64,000 nt of DNA from Variovorax paradoxus (GTDB taxonomy: Bacteria > Pseudomonadota > Gammaproteobacteria > Burkholderiales > Burkholderiaceae_C), in NCBI RefSeq assembly GCF_029919115.1, contig NZ_CP123990.1, positions 1,674,001 through 1,738,000 of the forward strand. The letters run 5' to 3'. The translations under genes were made by a program, and so were the position numbers. Position 1 is the stretch's first letter; every line of letters begins with the position of its first letter. The notes under the pieces are model-generated. The model had not been told where the DNA came from and did not search any database. It saw nothing but the letters and a program-made list of their open reading frames with translations. Shown piece after piece: positions 1-9,092 of this stretch.

Positions 1-2
1 AG

Positions 3-1967
3 GGCAACGACCTGGTCACCCGCTCCTGGAGCCGTTGCCTCAACCAATACCAGCTCGATCCGGGCCGGCCGCGCGAACCGGTGGTCATTGCGTCTTCGGC
101 CCTGCAGAGCCGGCGCAACCAGCATGCCGACGTCATCGAATGCGCGCGCTACGAGATGACCACGCTCTACCAGCAGTTGGCAGATGCGGAATCCGCCGTG
201 GTGCTGACCGATACCGACGGCGTCATCGTGCACATGGTGTCCTCGCCCGAGTTTGCCGCCGAAGCCGAGCCCATGGGCCTGCGTGCGGGCGGCATGTGGG
301 GCGAGGCCGAAGCCGGTACCAACGGCATGGGCACCTGCCTCGCGGCCGCGCACCCCATCTCCGTGCGGCGCGAAGAACATTTCTTCAGCCACTTCACGCA
401 GCTCACGTGTTCGGCAGTGCCGGTGTTCGATCCGTCCGGCGAAATCATCGCTGTGCTCGACGTGACCAGCCGCTCCAGCCTCATGCAGCAGCACGTGCTG
501 GTGCTGCTTGGCATGACCGCACGCATGATCGAGAACCGGCTGATCGACAAGCGCTTTTCGAATGCGCATCCGCTGCACTTCCACAGCCGGCCGGAGTTCG
601 TCTACACGCTGCATGAAGGCAAGCTCGCCGTCGGCGATGACGGGCGCATTCTTGCGGCCAACCGCAGCGCCTTGTTCCAGCTTGGCGTGCAGACGATGGA
701 CGAGATTCGCACGCAGCGCATCGACGACCTGTTCCAGACCTCGCTCGAAGATATCGTGCAGCGCAGTCTTTCTTCTTCGTTCCATCCGGTGGTCGCGTAC
801 CGGGCCAACGCGGCGCTGCGTTTCTTTGCGGTGGCGCGTCGGCCTGCATCCGATGCGGCAACGCCGGCGCGCGCACGCGCGGGCGGTGCGGTAGCCGCCC
901 CCATGGCCATCGAAGCGGGTGCCGAGGCCTTTCGTGCGCCTTTGCGAACCGCTGCAGCACGCGCCCCTGGCATTCGCACCTTCAAGGATGCGCGGCTAGT
1001 TGCGCACCTGGACACTGCGCGGCGCGTGGTTGCGCGCCGAACCCCCGTGCTGCTGTGCGGCGAAACGGGCTCGGGCAAAGAGGTTTTCGCGCGCGCCATC
1101 CACGAGACCAGTCCGCATGCCGAAGGTGCGTTCGTCGCAGTCAACTGCGCGAGCCTGCCGGAGACGCTGATCGAATCGGAGCTCTTCGGCTACAAGGCCG
1201 GCGCCTTCACCGGCGCACAGCGCAGCGGCCGGCGCGGCAAGATCTTGCAGGCCGATGGCGGCACGCTGTTTCTCGACGAAATTGCCGATATGCCTCTGGA
1301 GCTGCAGGCCCGCCTGCTGCGCGTGCTCGACGAGCGGCAGGTCACGCCGCTGGGCACCGAAGACACGCATCCGGTCGACTTTCAGCTCGTGAGCGCAAGC
1401 CACCAGCACTTGCCAAGCCTGGTGCGGGAAGGCCGCTTCCGCGAAGACCTGTACTACCGGCTTGCCGGCATCGAGCTCGACCTGCCTGCGCTGCGCGACC
1501 GTACCGACAAGCGCGAGCTGATCCACGACGTGCTGAAGGACGAGGGCGGTAGCGACTGCAGGCTTGGCGAAGATGCCGAGCGCGTGCTGATGGCCTATCC
1601 GTGGCCCGGCAACCTGCGCCAGCTGCGGCACGTGCTGCGCAGCGCAGCCGCACTGGCTGATGGAAAAACCATCACGCGCGAGCACCTGCCTTCGCTGGCT
1701 GCAAGGCCGGTGCCTTCGCCCGCGTCGGCCTACGCATTGCCTGCGGCCGCCGAGCCGGCTGAAGCGCAAGGCGAAGCAGCGGCTTCCGATGCGCCCCCGG
1801 CCGTCAAACTCAATCCGATCCAGGCCAACGAGCGGCAGGTGCTGCTGCAGATGCTCGAGCAGCATCGCTGGAACGTGAGCAACGTCGCCAAGGCGCTCGA
1901 TGTCAGCCGCAACACCTTGTACCGGAAACTCCACAAGCTTCACATCGAAATCTCTCCACCCGATTGA
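3..1967 (+). CDS. Sigma-54-dependent Fis-family activator, AcoR-like (5' end cut by window)
   Basis: The reading frame is open to the left edge, so the N-terminus is missing. The first visible residues (TRSWSRC, then LDP) resemble the start of AcoR-type regulators. A GAF-like sensory region occupies roughly the first 190 visible residues. An AAA+ domain follows with Walker A GETGSGKE, an intact GAFTGA loop that contacts sigma-54, and Walker B GGTLFLDE. The C-terminus is a Fis-type helix-turn-helix (NVSNVAKALDVSRNTLYRK). The protein should activate RpoN-dependent promoters in response to a small molecule. It is the first gene before the C1 cofactor operon, and sigma-54-like promoters lie upstream of fhcB, xoxF and the transporter operon, so a role in methanol or aldehyde sensing is inferred. 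The effector is unknown. Confidence 0.9.
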   Translation, partial: GNDLVTRSWSRCLNQYQLDPGRPREPVVIASSALQSRRNQHADVIECARYEMTTLYQQLADAESAVVLTDTDGVIVHMVSSPEFAAEAEPMGLRAGGMWGEAEAGTNGMGTCLAAAHPISVRREEHFFSHFTQLTCSAVPVFDPSGEIIAVLDVTSRSSLMQQHVLVLLGMTARMIENRLIDKRFSNAHPLHFHSRPEFVYTLHEGKLAVGDDGRILAANRSALFQLGVQTMDEIRTQRIDDLFQTSLEDIVQRSLSSSFHPVVAYRANAALRFFAVARRPASDAATPARARAGGAVAAPMAIEAGAEAFRAPLRTAAARAPGIRTFKDARLVAHLDTARRVVARRTPVLLCGETGSGKEVFARAIHETSPHAEGAFVAVNCASLPETLIESELFGYKAGAFTGAQRSGRRGKILQADGGTLFLDEIADMPLELQARLLRVLDERQVTPLGTEDTHPVDFQLVSASHQHLPSLVREGRFREDLYYRLAGIELDLPALRDRTDKRELIHDVLKDEGGSDCRLGEDAERVLMAYPWPGNLRQLRHVLRSAAALADGKTITREHLPSLAARPVPSPASAYALPAAAEPAEAQGEAAASDAPPAVKLNPIQANERQVLLQMLEQHRWNVSNVAKALDVSRNTLYRKLHKLHIEISPPD

Positions 1968-1989
1968 GCCCGCAGGCTCACCAGACACG

Positions 1990-2640
1990 ATGAACGGAGG
2001 GGCACAGGGTACGGGCAAGATCGATCCACGCGGCACAGGCCTGGCAGCGGCTGACGAAGAGCCGCCGTTGCCCGCCTCGCCGCCGCGCTCGCGGCTGGCC
2101 TGGTGCATTACCGGTTCGGGCCACTTTCTCGAGGAATCGCTGGCGCTTGCAGGGCGGCTGCCCTCGGTAGACCTGTTTCTTTCCGCCGCGGCAGAAGAAG
2201 TGCTGCCCATCTACAAGCTGCACATCGAGGCGCTGAAGTCGCGCTTCAGGGTGTTCCGCGACAAGACGGCCAGCGGCGTGCCCGTGGGCATGCTTTACGA
2301 CGACATCTATCACACCGTGGTGGTAGCGCCTGCCACCAGCAACACCGTGGCCAAGTGCGCATTCGGCATCAGCGACTCGCTGCCGACCAACATGTTTGCC
2401 CAGGCCGGCAAGCTCGGCATTCCTGGCATCGTGTTTGCATGTGACACGGAACCGGTGGTGGTGACCAAATCGCCGCACGACTGGGTCACGCTGCGGCCCC
2501 GCCGTATCGAACTGGACAACGTGGAGCGGCTGCGCGGCATCGATTTTTGCCAGGTGGTCTCGTCGCCCGCCGAACTCGAAGCCGTGCTCGATGCACGCAT
2601 GAAGGAACTCTCTCTCGCATGGAACACATCGTCTTCCTGA
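1990..2640 (+). CDS. dmrB: Archaeal-type flavoprotein, probable dihydromethanopterin reductase DmrB
   Basis: This 216-residue flavoprotein-family (Rossmann-like, FMN-binding) protein has an N-terminal ITGSGHFLEES loop and a PATSNTVAKCAFGISD segment typical of the family. Bacterial homologues in tetrahydromethanopterin gene clusters (DmrB, described from Burkholderia) reduce dihydromethanopterin to the active cofactor. The ATG at 1990 was chosen because it follows the regulator's stop by 22 bp and leaves a short variable N-terminus; the frame stays open further upstream. The end overlaps the next gene by 22 bp, which implies translational coupling. An archaeoflavoprotein of other function cannot be excluded, but the neighbours favour the cofactor role. 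Confidence 0.75.
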   Translation: MNGGAQGTGKIDPRGTGLAAADEEPPLPASPPRSRLAWCITGSGHFLEESLALAGRLPSVDLFLSAAAEEVLPIYKLHIEALKSRFRVFRDKTASGVPVGMLYDDIYHTVVVAPATSNTVAKCAFGISDSLPTNMFAQAGKLGIPGIVFACDTEPVVVTKSPHDWVTLRPRRIELDNVERLRGIDFCQVVSSPAELEAVLDARMKELSLAWNTSSS

Positions 2641-4091
2641 CCGGGCGCCTCGCCCAAGCCAGCCTCTCGCGGGTGCTGGCCGGCATGGAGGCGGCACCGT
2701 TCACATGGGAAGTGCGGGAGATCGGGTTGCAGGTGGCGGCGCTGATGACGGCCGACATGATCCGCCGCCGCGTTGCGGCACCTGTGATTACCGAGGCTGA
2801 AGGCGAGGGCACCGTCGCACGCCGCGCCGACCGCATCATGGTGCCGGGCCGCTGCCGCGGCGACGTCGAGGCTCTGAGCCAGCACTTCGGCGTTCCGGTG
2901 GAGCGCGGGCCGCAAGAGCTGAAGGATTTGCCGCGCCACTTCAACCGCAGCGCGCGCGCCGTGGATCTCAACGAGTACGAGGTCGCCATCTTTGCGGAGA
3001 TCGTCGATGCACCGCGGCTTACTGTGGCACAGATCATCGAACGCGCCCGGCTGCTTGCGGCCGACGGTGCCAACGTGATCGACCTGGGCTGCCTGCCCGA
3101 GACGCGCTTCGACCACCTGGCCGAAAGCGTGCAGGCGCTGAAGGCCGCGGGCTTTCAGGTGAGCGTCGATTCGAGCGACCCGAAAGAGCTGCTGCTCGGC
3201 GGCAAGGCGGGTGCCGACTACCTGCTGAGCCTGACGCTCGACAGCCTGTGGATTGCCGACGAAGTGGCCGCAACCCCGGTGCTGATACCGCGCGTTCCGG
3301 CCGACGAAGAATCGCTGTACGAAGCGGTGGCGCACATGCAGCAGCGTGGCCGCGCATTCCTCGCCGATTCGATTCTCGACCCCATACCCTTCGGCCTGAC
3401 CGCCTCCATCGTTCGCTACCACCGGCTGCGCGAGCGCTTTCCGGATGCGCCGATCATGCTCGGCGTAGGCAACGTCACCGAACTCACCGAAGCCGACACC
3501 AGCGGCATCAACGCGGTGCTGTTCGGCATTGCCGCCGAGCTGAACGTGGCGGCCGTGCTGACCACCCAGGTGAGCCAGCATGCGCGCCGCGCGGTGAGCG
3601 AGGCCGACTGGGCCCGCCGGATCATGCACGCCGCGGCTCGCAACGCCACGCTGCCCAAGGGGATGAGCGATGCATTGATGACGGTGCATGCCAAGCATCC
3701 GTTCCCCGATACGCCCGAAGAAATCGGCGAGATCGCCTCGCAGGTGCGCGACCCCAATTTTCGGGTGCAGATATCGCCGCTGGGCCTGCACGTGTACAAC
3801 CGCGACGGCTTGCGGCTGGGGCAGGGCGCCTTCGAACTGTGGCCGCAGCTCAAGCTGCAGGACGACGCCGACCATGCCTTCTACATGGGTGTGGAGCTTG
3901 CCCGCGCCGAGATCGCCTGGCAGCTCGGCAAGCGCTATGTGCAAGACCAGCCGCTCGACTGGGGCTGCGCCGCGCCGCGGCCCACCGAAGACCTTGCGCG
4001 CTGGTGCGCGCCGGGTACCACCATGAAGACATCGAAGAACAACGCGCAAGAGGCCGGTGCCGTGAGCGCCGCCGCGCCGTCACCCACATGA
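2619..4091 (+). CDS. Dihydropteroate-synthase-like protein of tetrahydromethanopterin biosynthesis
   Basis: This 490-residue protein has a central TIM-barrel region related to dihydropteroate synthase (for example DGANVIDLGCLPE and FLADSILDPIPFG). It matches my recollection of the archaeal DHPS-related family found in methanopterin gene sets and in methylotroph H4MPT clusters. By analogy it would help join the pterin and arylamine halves of H4MPT, but the exact reaction is not established from sequence. The ATG at 2619 lies inside the end of dmrB. The stop overlaps the next start as ATGA. The last 20 or so residues are low-complexity and probably a disordered tail. Confidence 0.75.
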   Translation: MEHIVFLTGRLAQASLSRVLAGMEAAPFTWEVREIGLQVAALMTADMIRRRVAAPVITEAEGEGTVARRADRIMVPGRCRGDVEALSQHFGVPVERGPQELKDLPRHFNRSARAVDLNEYEVAIFAEIVDAPRLTVAQIIERARLLAADGANVIDLGCLPETRFDHLAESVQALKAAGFQVSVDSSDPKELLLGGKAGADYLLSLTLDSLWIADEVAATPVLIPRVPADEESLYEAVAHMQQRGRAFLADSILDPIPFGLTASIVRYHRLRERFPDAPIMLGVGNVTELTEADTSGINAVLFGIAAELNVAAVLTTQVSQHARRAVSEADWARRIMHAAARNATLPKGMSDALMTVHAKHPFPDTPEEIGEIASQVRDPNFRVQISPLGLHVYNRDGLRLGQGAFELWPQLKLQDDADHAFYMGVELARAEIAWQLGKRYVQDQPLDWGCAAPRPTEDLARWCAPGTTMKTSKNNAQEAGAVSAAAPSPT

Positions 4092-4669
4092 ACGACCAGA
4101 TCTTCGAAGCCGTGGTCACCACCGTCGCACCCGGCGGCAAACCGCATGTGGCGCCAATGGGCATACGCTACCGCGAAGACGGCATCCTGCTGATGCCGTT
4201 CAAGCCCTCCACCACGCACGACAACATCGTGGCCACCGGCCATGCGGTGCTCAACATCGTGTGCGACACGCGCGTGTTCGCAGGCTGTGTCACTGGCCGC
4301 AAGGTTTGGCCCACGCTGCCGGCCGAGCGCGTCGACGGCGTGCGGCTGGCTGCGGCGCTGCGGCACGTAGAACTTGAACTGGCCGAGCAGCGTGACGACG
4401 TGCAACGGCCGGTGCTGCGCATGGTGCCGGTGCACGAGGCCACCCATGCGCCTTTCGTTGGCTTCAACCGCGCGCAGGCCGCGGTGATCGAAGGTGCCGT
4501 GCTGGTCAGCCGCTTGCACATGCTGCCCCCCGAGAAAGTGGAAACCGAAATGACCTACCTGCAGATTGCCATCGACAAGACCGCCGGCCCCGAAGAGCAC
4601 GAGGCCTGGGAGTGGCTGCGCGCCGCTGTCGCGCAGCACCGCAACGGCACGCCGGAGCGCGCATCGTGA
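4088..4669 (+). CDS. DUF447-family protein, flavin-reductase-like fold
   Basis: This 193-residue protein begins MNDQIFEAVVTTV and resembles the DUF447 family, which has a split-barrel FMN-binding fold and recurs in H4MPT/methanofuran gene clusters of archaea and methylotrophs. Its substrate is unknown. A role in making or maintaining a C1 carrier is inferred from position between the DHPS-like gene and mfnB. Both junctions are overlapping (ATGA upstream, GTGA downstream), so it belongs to the same translationally coupled operon. No signal peptide or membrane segment is visible. Confidence 0.7.
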   Translation: MNDQIFEAVVTTVAPGGKPHVAPMGIRYREDGILLMPFKPSTTHDNIVATGHAVLNIVCDTRVFAGCVTGRKVWPTLPAERVDGVRLAAALRHVELELAEQRDDVQRPVLRMVPVHEATHAPFVGFNRAQAAVIEGAVLVSRLHMLPPEKVETEMTYLQIAIDKTAGPEEHEAWEWLRAAVAQHRNGTPERAS

Positions 4670-5367
4670 CCCGCATGCTGGTGAGCGTGCGCAGCGTGGA
4701 TGAAGCCTTGACTGCCGCGCGGGGCGGGGCGGACTTCATCGACCTGAAAGAGCCGAACGACGGCGCGCTGGGCGGCTTGCCCGTCGCAACCATCGGCGCC
4801 GTCGTGCATGCGCTGCGGGCGCACGGCATCGGCCTGCCGGTGAGCGCAACGATCGGCGACCTGCCCATGCATGCGCTGGACGGCATCCTCGCGCAAGTCG
4901 ATGCGGTCGGTGCTTGCGGTGTCGACTACGTGAAGGTCGGCATCGAGCGCGGCCCCGCGGCCTTTGCGGTGCTCGATGCGCTCGCTGCCTGCGAGTGGGC
5001 GGTGGTGCCGGTCTTCATTGCCGATCAAGGCCTTGACACTGCACTGGTCGCGCATGCCTGCAGCTTGGGTTTTCCCGCGCTCATGGCCGATACGGCCGAC
5101 AAGCTGGCTGGCAGCCTGTTCGATGCGGTGCCGACGGCAGACCTGCGCGCCTTTGTTGCCCAGGTGCGCGCCGCGGGCCGGCTGGTCGGCCTGGCGGGCG
5201 CGCTGCGCATGGCGCATGTTCCCTTGCTGCAGTCGCTGGCGCCCGATTTCGCCGGCTTTCGAAGTGCTGTTTGCGTTGCCGACCGCAAGACGGCGCTGTG
5301 CCCGGAGCGGCTTGCCGCGCTGGCTGCGTCGCTGCACGCAGAGGCTGCGGAGGCTGCAACGGCCTGA
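4666..5367 (+). CDS. mfnB: (5-formylfuran-3-yl)methyl phosphate synthase, MfnB
   Basis: This 233-residue TIM-barrel protein carries the MfnB (UPF0264) signature: an N-terminal SVRSVDEA, then GGADFIDLKEP with the catalytic lysine, and VDYVKVGI. MfnB condenses two glyceraldehyde-3-phosphates into the furan phosphate precursor of methanofuran or methylofuran. The GTG start at 4666 overlaps the previous stop as GTGA; an ATG three codons later (4675) is the alternative. It ends the first plus-strand operon, converging on the minus-strand kinase gene that completes the furan branch. Confidence 0.88.
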   Translation: MTRMLVSVRSVDEALTAARGGADFIDLKEPNDGALGGLPVATIGAVVHALRAHGIGLPVSATIGDLPMHALDGILAQVDAVGACGVDYVKVGIERGPAAFAVLDALAACEWAVVPVFIADQGLDTALVAHACSLGFPALMADTADKLAGSLFDAVPTADLRAFVAQVRAAGRLVGLAGALRMAHVPLLQSLAPDFAGFRSAVCVADRKTALCPERLAALAASLHAEAAEAATA

Positions 5368-5398
5368 GTGCCTGGCCTGGGCTGCCATGCCCGCAGGT

Positions 5399-5998
5399 TC
5401 AGCGCGGGACGAAGGTGGCTTCGCCCAACAGCAGCGCCCGCATGGTCTCCAACTGGTTCTTGTGAAGCAGCGTGATCGGAAACGCGGCGTCTCCAGAGCG
5501 GCCGGCAAACTGCTGGTCGACCACTCCCGCCTCGCCCAGCTCGTCCAGCGTCATCTGCGGATCGATGGCGCAAGACTTGACCAGCACGAGTTGCTCGGCA
5601 TTCAGGTGCTTTGCCAGGTCGAGTGCAATCGTGTCTGAAGTGGCCTCCCAGCCCGTGCGCGAATCGGGCTTGTCGCGCCGAAGTTCCAGCGGCAGCCACA
5701 GCGCTGTTTTTCCGCGCCGAAGCAGCTCGGGGATTTCGGTCTTGCGTGTTGCGAGCTGCAGCGCCGGGTTCAGTGCATGCAGCTGATACGCCGTTTGCGC
5801 CATGGCCAGCACCGCCATGTTGTGCGCGGCCAGGTCGTTGAACTGCCAGTGCGCCTGCACGCGCCGCACTTCGTCGGCAAAGGTGCCGCCGCCGCAGACC
5901 ACGGTCACCCGTCCGCCGCCGATCTGCGTGAGCAGATCGAGCCACTGCGGCAGCACCGGGTCAGAGCAAAGGCTGCCGCCGATCTTGACGACCCACAT
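5399..5998 (-). CDS. Amino-acid-kinase-fold protein, MfnE-like furan phosphate kinase
   Basis: This 199-residue protein of the amino acid kinase superfamily starts MWVVKIGGSL and has a GGRVTVVCGGGTFAD nucleotide-binding loop and DTIALDLAKHL near the middle. In archaeal methanofuran synthesis, MfnE of this fold phosphorylates aminomethylfuran phosphate to the diphosphate. The neighbouring mfnB, mfnF-like and mfnD-like genes make the same job likely here for methylofuran. The start overlaps the upstream stop as ATGA. It converges on mfnB with a gap of about 30 bp. Confidence 0.78.
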   Translation of the reverse strand: MWVVKIGGSLCSDPVLPQWLDLLTQIGGGRVTVVCGGGTFADEVRRVQAHWQFNDLAAHNMAVLAMAQTAYQLHALNPALQLATRKTEIPELLRRGKTALWLPLELRRDKPDSRTGWEATSDTIALDLAKHLNAEQLVLVKSCAIDPQMTLDELGEAGVVDQQFAGRSGDAAFPITLLHKNQLETMRALLLGEATFVPR

Positions 5999-7089
5999 CA
6001 GTCGTGCTCCCTTTCGAACAGTGCCGCCACCGCCACGCTGGGTGCGCACACCTGAGCCCATGCGCCGGTGCCCGCGGCGGCATGGCGCGCCACGCTGGCG
6101 ACGTCGCCGCCATAAGAGGCAAGGCGGTGCGGCGCGGACGCGGCTGTTGCCGCCGCCGCTGCAAGGTCCGGCACCAGGAACGCGCCGCAGCCTGCGCTCA
6201 CGATCACGGCCTCGCGCTTGAGCGCATGCGCGGCCAGTACGCGGCGCAGCTGCGAACCGATGGCCTCGACCTGCGCCCCGCGCCAGGCACGCGCAAGCTC
6301 CAGCCATTCGTCGGCGGAGGCATCGCGCTCGTCCAGGCCCACCATGCGCGCAAGCCGCTGGCGCGTGGCGGGCAGGGTCTTGGCGGCGTTGTCGGCGCTC
6401 GGGTACAGGTCGTGCGCGGGGTCGAGTTCGCCGCACAGCCGGTAGACGTCGGCCGTGGTGGCGAAGAATTCGTTCATCACGTGGCTTGCCCGGCCGCGCC
6501 ATTCGATGCGCTGCGTGAGCGCACACACGGGCGTGCGCACCACGCCGTGGTAGGCAAGCTCTCCGCTCACCAGGCGCTCGGCATCGGTGCGGCTGGTGGC
6601 CAGCACGCGTTCGTTGCCGAAGGCGATCAGGTCGGTGGTGGTGCTGCCGATGTCGACCAGCACGCCTTGCGGAAACACCAGCGCGGCATGCCGCGCGGTG
6701 GCGAGCCAGTTGGCCGAGGCAATGTGCTCCCAATGCCGCGTGACTTGCGCGGGTGTGCACCAGCCGGCGTCTCCGGCAAAGAAATGCAAGGCACCCGGCC
6801 CTGAAGGAAGCGTTGCCGCCAGCGCAGCCGCAATGCCCCGCACGCCGGCTTCGCGGTCGGGGAACAGGTCGACCATTTCGCCCGTCATGGTCACGGCATG
6901 GCGTGCCTCGCCGAAAGCCGGCCAGCGCGCGCGGGCGGCCTGCAGCGCACGCGCCAGGTGGTCCAGGCCTTGCCAGAGCGGGCAACCCCATTGCGCCACG
7001 TCGACCACCTCGCCGCCTTGCAGCAGGCACGCCTTGACGTGCGCACCGCCTATGTCCCACCCGACGGTGATTCGTTCAGGCGACGGCAC
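5998..7089 (-). CDS. Hydantoinase/oxoprolinase-type protein, MfnF-like
   Basis: This protein of about 363 residues has an ASKHA-type N-terminus (VGWDIGGAHVKACLL) and a second phosphate-binding segment (VLVDIGSTTTDLIAFG), as in the hydantoinase/oxoprolinase-related family that includes MfnF. MfnF couples the furan diphosphate to glutamyl-tyramine in archaeal methanofuran. I chose the GTG at 7089 because it lies just before the conserved region and overlaps the upstream gene by 14 bp; the frame is open to 7182. The downstream kinase starts on its stop codon. The methylofuran role is inferred from family and neighbours. Confidence 0.75.
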   Translation of the reverse strand: MPSPERITVGWDIGGAHVKACLLQGGEVVDVAQWGCPLWQGLDHLARALQAARARWPAFGEARHAVTMTGEMVDLFPDREAGVRGIAAALAATLPSGPGALHFFAGDAGWCTPAQVTRHWEHIASANWLATARHAALVFPQGVLVDIGSTTTDLIAFGNERVLATSRTDAERLVSGELAYHGVVRTPVCALTQRIEWRGRASHVMNEFFATTADVYRLCGELDPAHDLYPSADNAAKTLPATRQRLARMVGLDERDASADEWLELARAWRGAQVEAIGSQLRRVLAAHALKREAVIVSAGCGAFLVPDLAAAAATAASAPHRLASYGGDVASVARHAAAGTGAWAQVCAPSVAVAALFEREHD

Positions 7090-8062
7090 GTGCAGGTTCC
7101 CGTTGCTGGGCTTCGCCGCGGAAGCGGTCTGCCAGCAGTTCGGCCGCAAGGTTGCGGCCCAGTGCGGCCGAGAGCCCGACATAGGCGCAAGTGACGCGCG
7201 GGTTCACCTCGATGACCACTGCCCCGTGCCGCGGGTGCCACACCAGGTCGATACCCGTGAACCCGCTGAGGCCGGGGACGGCACGCGCCACCTGCATGGC
7301 CAGTGCGGCCAGCGGCTGCCAGCGCGGGTCATCGCGGCCAAGCGCATCGACGCTCACACCGTCGAACGACAGGCTTCCGTGTGCATCGATCGAAATGCAC
7401 TGGCGGTTGATGCTCAGCATTTCGGCATTTTGCTCCGTGCAAAGCAGCGAGAGGCTCAGGGCTTCGCCCTCTATCCAGGGCTCCAGCGTCAAGGTTGCGC
7501 CGGCATGCGTGCGCCGAGCCCGGTCTTCGAGCGCATCCGCATGGCGGGTGTGCACATGGGTGGCCACGCCGCCGGCGCCGTCATCGGGTTTGACCACCCA
7601 GCGTTCTATTTCGGGCGCGTTCACAAACGCCAGGGGCGTTGGCACGCCGTGGGCCGCCAAGTGCGCGAGCGTGGCCTTCTTGCCCGCTGTCAGTTCGATG
7701 GCGCCGGCGCTGCAGCCCAGCCAGCGTGCATTGCCAACCGTGCGTTGGAACCTGGCCAACAGCCCGTCCGTCTCGGGCGCGACCAGCCACACCACGTCGT
7801 GCAGCACGCTCTGGCGCGCGACAAAGTCGAAGGCCGATTCATTGGCGAGCGGCCGCAGCGGCATGGCTCCGGCGGGCAGGGTGTTCCCCGGTTCGCAGAC
7901 TGCCGCCGAGACCGAACAATCGGCCACGCGCATCAAGTCGGCCACCATGGCGTCGCGCATCGAGAGGCCGAGCGGCAGCAATTCATCGGCGGCCGCGTCG
8001 TCGCCGTAGTCGCTCCAGCCGCCACCGCTGAGATACTCGTAGACAAATACGCGTGTCGTCAT
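7076..8062 (-). CDS. ATP-grasp ligase, MfnD-like (tyramine-glutamate ligase type)
   Basis: This 328-residue ATP-grasp protein begins MTTRVFVYEYLSGGG. Recognisable pieces are the VVKPDDGAGG ATP-binding loop, the LTLEPWIEGEALSLS strand and the metal site VIEVNPRVT near the C-terminus. MfnD-type enzymes join glutamate to tyramine in methanofuran synthesis. The ATG at 8062 is the first of a three-gene minus-strand operon (this gene, MfnF-like, MfnE-like). It starts 41 bp from the divergent HisA-like gene, so both promoters must lie in or very near that short gap. Confidence 0.78.
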   Translation of the reverse strand: MTTRVFVYEYLSGGGWSDYGDDAAADELLPLGLSMRDAMVADLMRVADCSVSAAVCEPGNTLPAGAMPLRPLANESAFDFVARQSVLHDVVWLVAPETDGLLARFQRTVGNARWLGCSAGAIELTAGKKATLAHLAAHGVPTPLAFVNAPEIERWVVKPDDGAGGVATHVHTRHADALEDRARRTHAGATLTLEPWIEGEALSLSLLCTEQNAEMLSINRQCISIDAHGSLSFDGVSVDALGRDDPRWQPLAALAMQVARAVPGLSGFTGIDLVWHPRHGAVVIEVNPRVTCAYVGLSAALGRNLAAELLADRFRGEAQQREPARAVA

Positions 8063-8103
8063 TTCATCATCCACTTTCCGGGTACGTTCCCCATCACTTG
8101 CCA

Positions 8104-8841
8104 ATGACTTCCCAACTGAACCTGATCCCCGTCGTCGACTTGCTGAAGGGCCAGGTGGTAAGGGCGGTGCGAGGCGATCGCAAGTCTTACCGGCCGATCG
8201 TCTCGGCGCTGTGCGCAAGCAGCGATCCGGTGACGGTGGCGCGCATCCTTTGCGACCACTGCGCGGCGCGGCAGCTCTACGTGGCCGACCTCGACGCGCT
8301 GCAAGGCGGCGCGGTGCAGGTCGCGGTGCTCGCCGACATGCTGGAGGCGTTGCCCCATATCGAACTCTGGCTTGACGCGGGTCTGGCGGATGCCGCGGCT
8401 GGCGAGGCACTGCAGAAGCAGCTCGGGGCCTTTGCCTCGCGCATCGTGCTGGTGTTCGGAAGCGAATCGCTGCGTTCGCGCGAAGCCCTTGAGCGCTGTT
8501 TCGAAAACGCCGACGGCGATGCTGAAGGGGACGCGCCTGGCGCAGCCTTGTCGCTGGACCGCCGCGACGGCCAGCGGCTCGACCATGCCGGCTGTTGGGA
8601 CGCGGTCGACCTGTGGCCGCGTCGGCTCATCGTGATGACGCTCGAGCGTGTCGGCTCCGGCGCCGGGCCCGACCTGGAAACCCTGCAAGAGGTGCGGCGG
8701 CTGGCCCCCGGCGCCATGGTCATAGGCGCCGGCGGAATCCGCAGCCCCGAAGACCTGGCGCTTGCCAGTGCTGCCGGCGCCGACGCCTGGCTGGTCGCCA
8801 GCGCGCTGCACGACCTGCAGTTGCCGCGCGTGCACCGCTGA
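8104..8841 (+). CDS. HisA/HisF-like TIM-barrel protein of the C1 cofactor cluster
   Basis: This 245-residue beta/alpha barrel resembles HisA, starting with LIPVVDLLKGQVVRAV and ending with the phosphate-binding GAGGIRSPEDLALASAAGADAWLVAS. HisA-like paralogues occur in H4MPT/methylofuran clusters of methylotrophs, but no reaction is assigned. Position suggests cofactor biosynthesis rather than histidine synthesis, since no his genes are nearby. The ATG at 8104 was preferred over upstream in-frame starts that would run into the divergent MfnD-like gene. Confidence 0.7.
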   Translation: MTSQLNLIPVVDLLKGQVVRAVRGDRKSYRPIVSALCASSDPVTVARILCDHCAARQLYVADLDALQGGAVQVAVLADMLEALPHIELWLDAGLADAAAGEALQKQLGAFASRIVLVFGSESLRSREALERCFENADGDAEGDAPGAALSLDRRDGQRLDHAGCWDAVDLWPRRLIVMTLERVGSGAGPDLETLQEVRRLAPGAMVIGAGGIRSPEDLALASAAGADAWLVASALHDLQLPRVHR

Positions 8842-8908
8842 TCCGGCGGATCCGGCGCAACGGGGGTGGGTGAGGCATGCCATCAACCCGCCGCACACAC
8901 GAACCGTG

Positions 8909-9092
8909 CCATATGGGCAGGGGCTTGCATGTACTGCCGATGGCCTCTGCCGGCACGCATTGACCGCCAAAAGCGCAACACTGTGTCTCAAACCCGTGTG
9001 TCATGAGGGCGCGCTGGCGGGCGGCCAGCCAAGGCACCGCTGGGCGCGCCCGCCGCGGGGGCTGAATGGCACATGGCTTGCGTAGTTGCCAG
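8909..9092 (+). promoter_or_regulatory. Spacer before fhcB with two sigma-54-like elements
   Basis: The 254-bp gap between the HisA-like gene and fhcB holds no gene I can support. A strong -24/-12 match, TGGCAC-N5-TTGC, lies at 9067-9081 and predicts a start near 9092, only about 4 nt before the fhcB ATG. A weaker TGG-N9-TTGCAT element at 8914-8930 keeps the GG/GC pair 12 bp apart and predicts a start near 8939. Either could serve the fhc operon. The very short leader from the better match is the main doubt. Confidence 0.4.

Noticed and set aside
8840..8857. Tandem GATCCGGCG repeat at the end of the HisA-like gene
   Set aside because: Only two 9-bp copies, one overlapping the stop codon; no symmetry or function apparent.
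8914..8930. TGG-N9-TTGCAT as the main fhc promoter
   Set aside because: Keeps GG/GC spacing but loses the CAC part of the -24 box, so it is kept only as a weak alternative.
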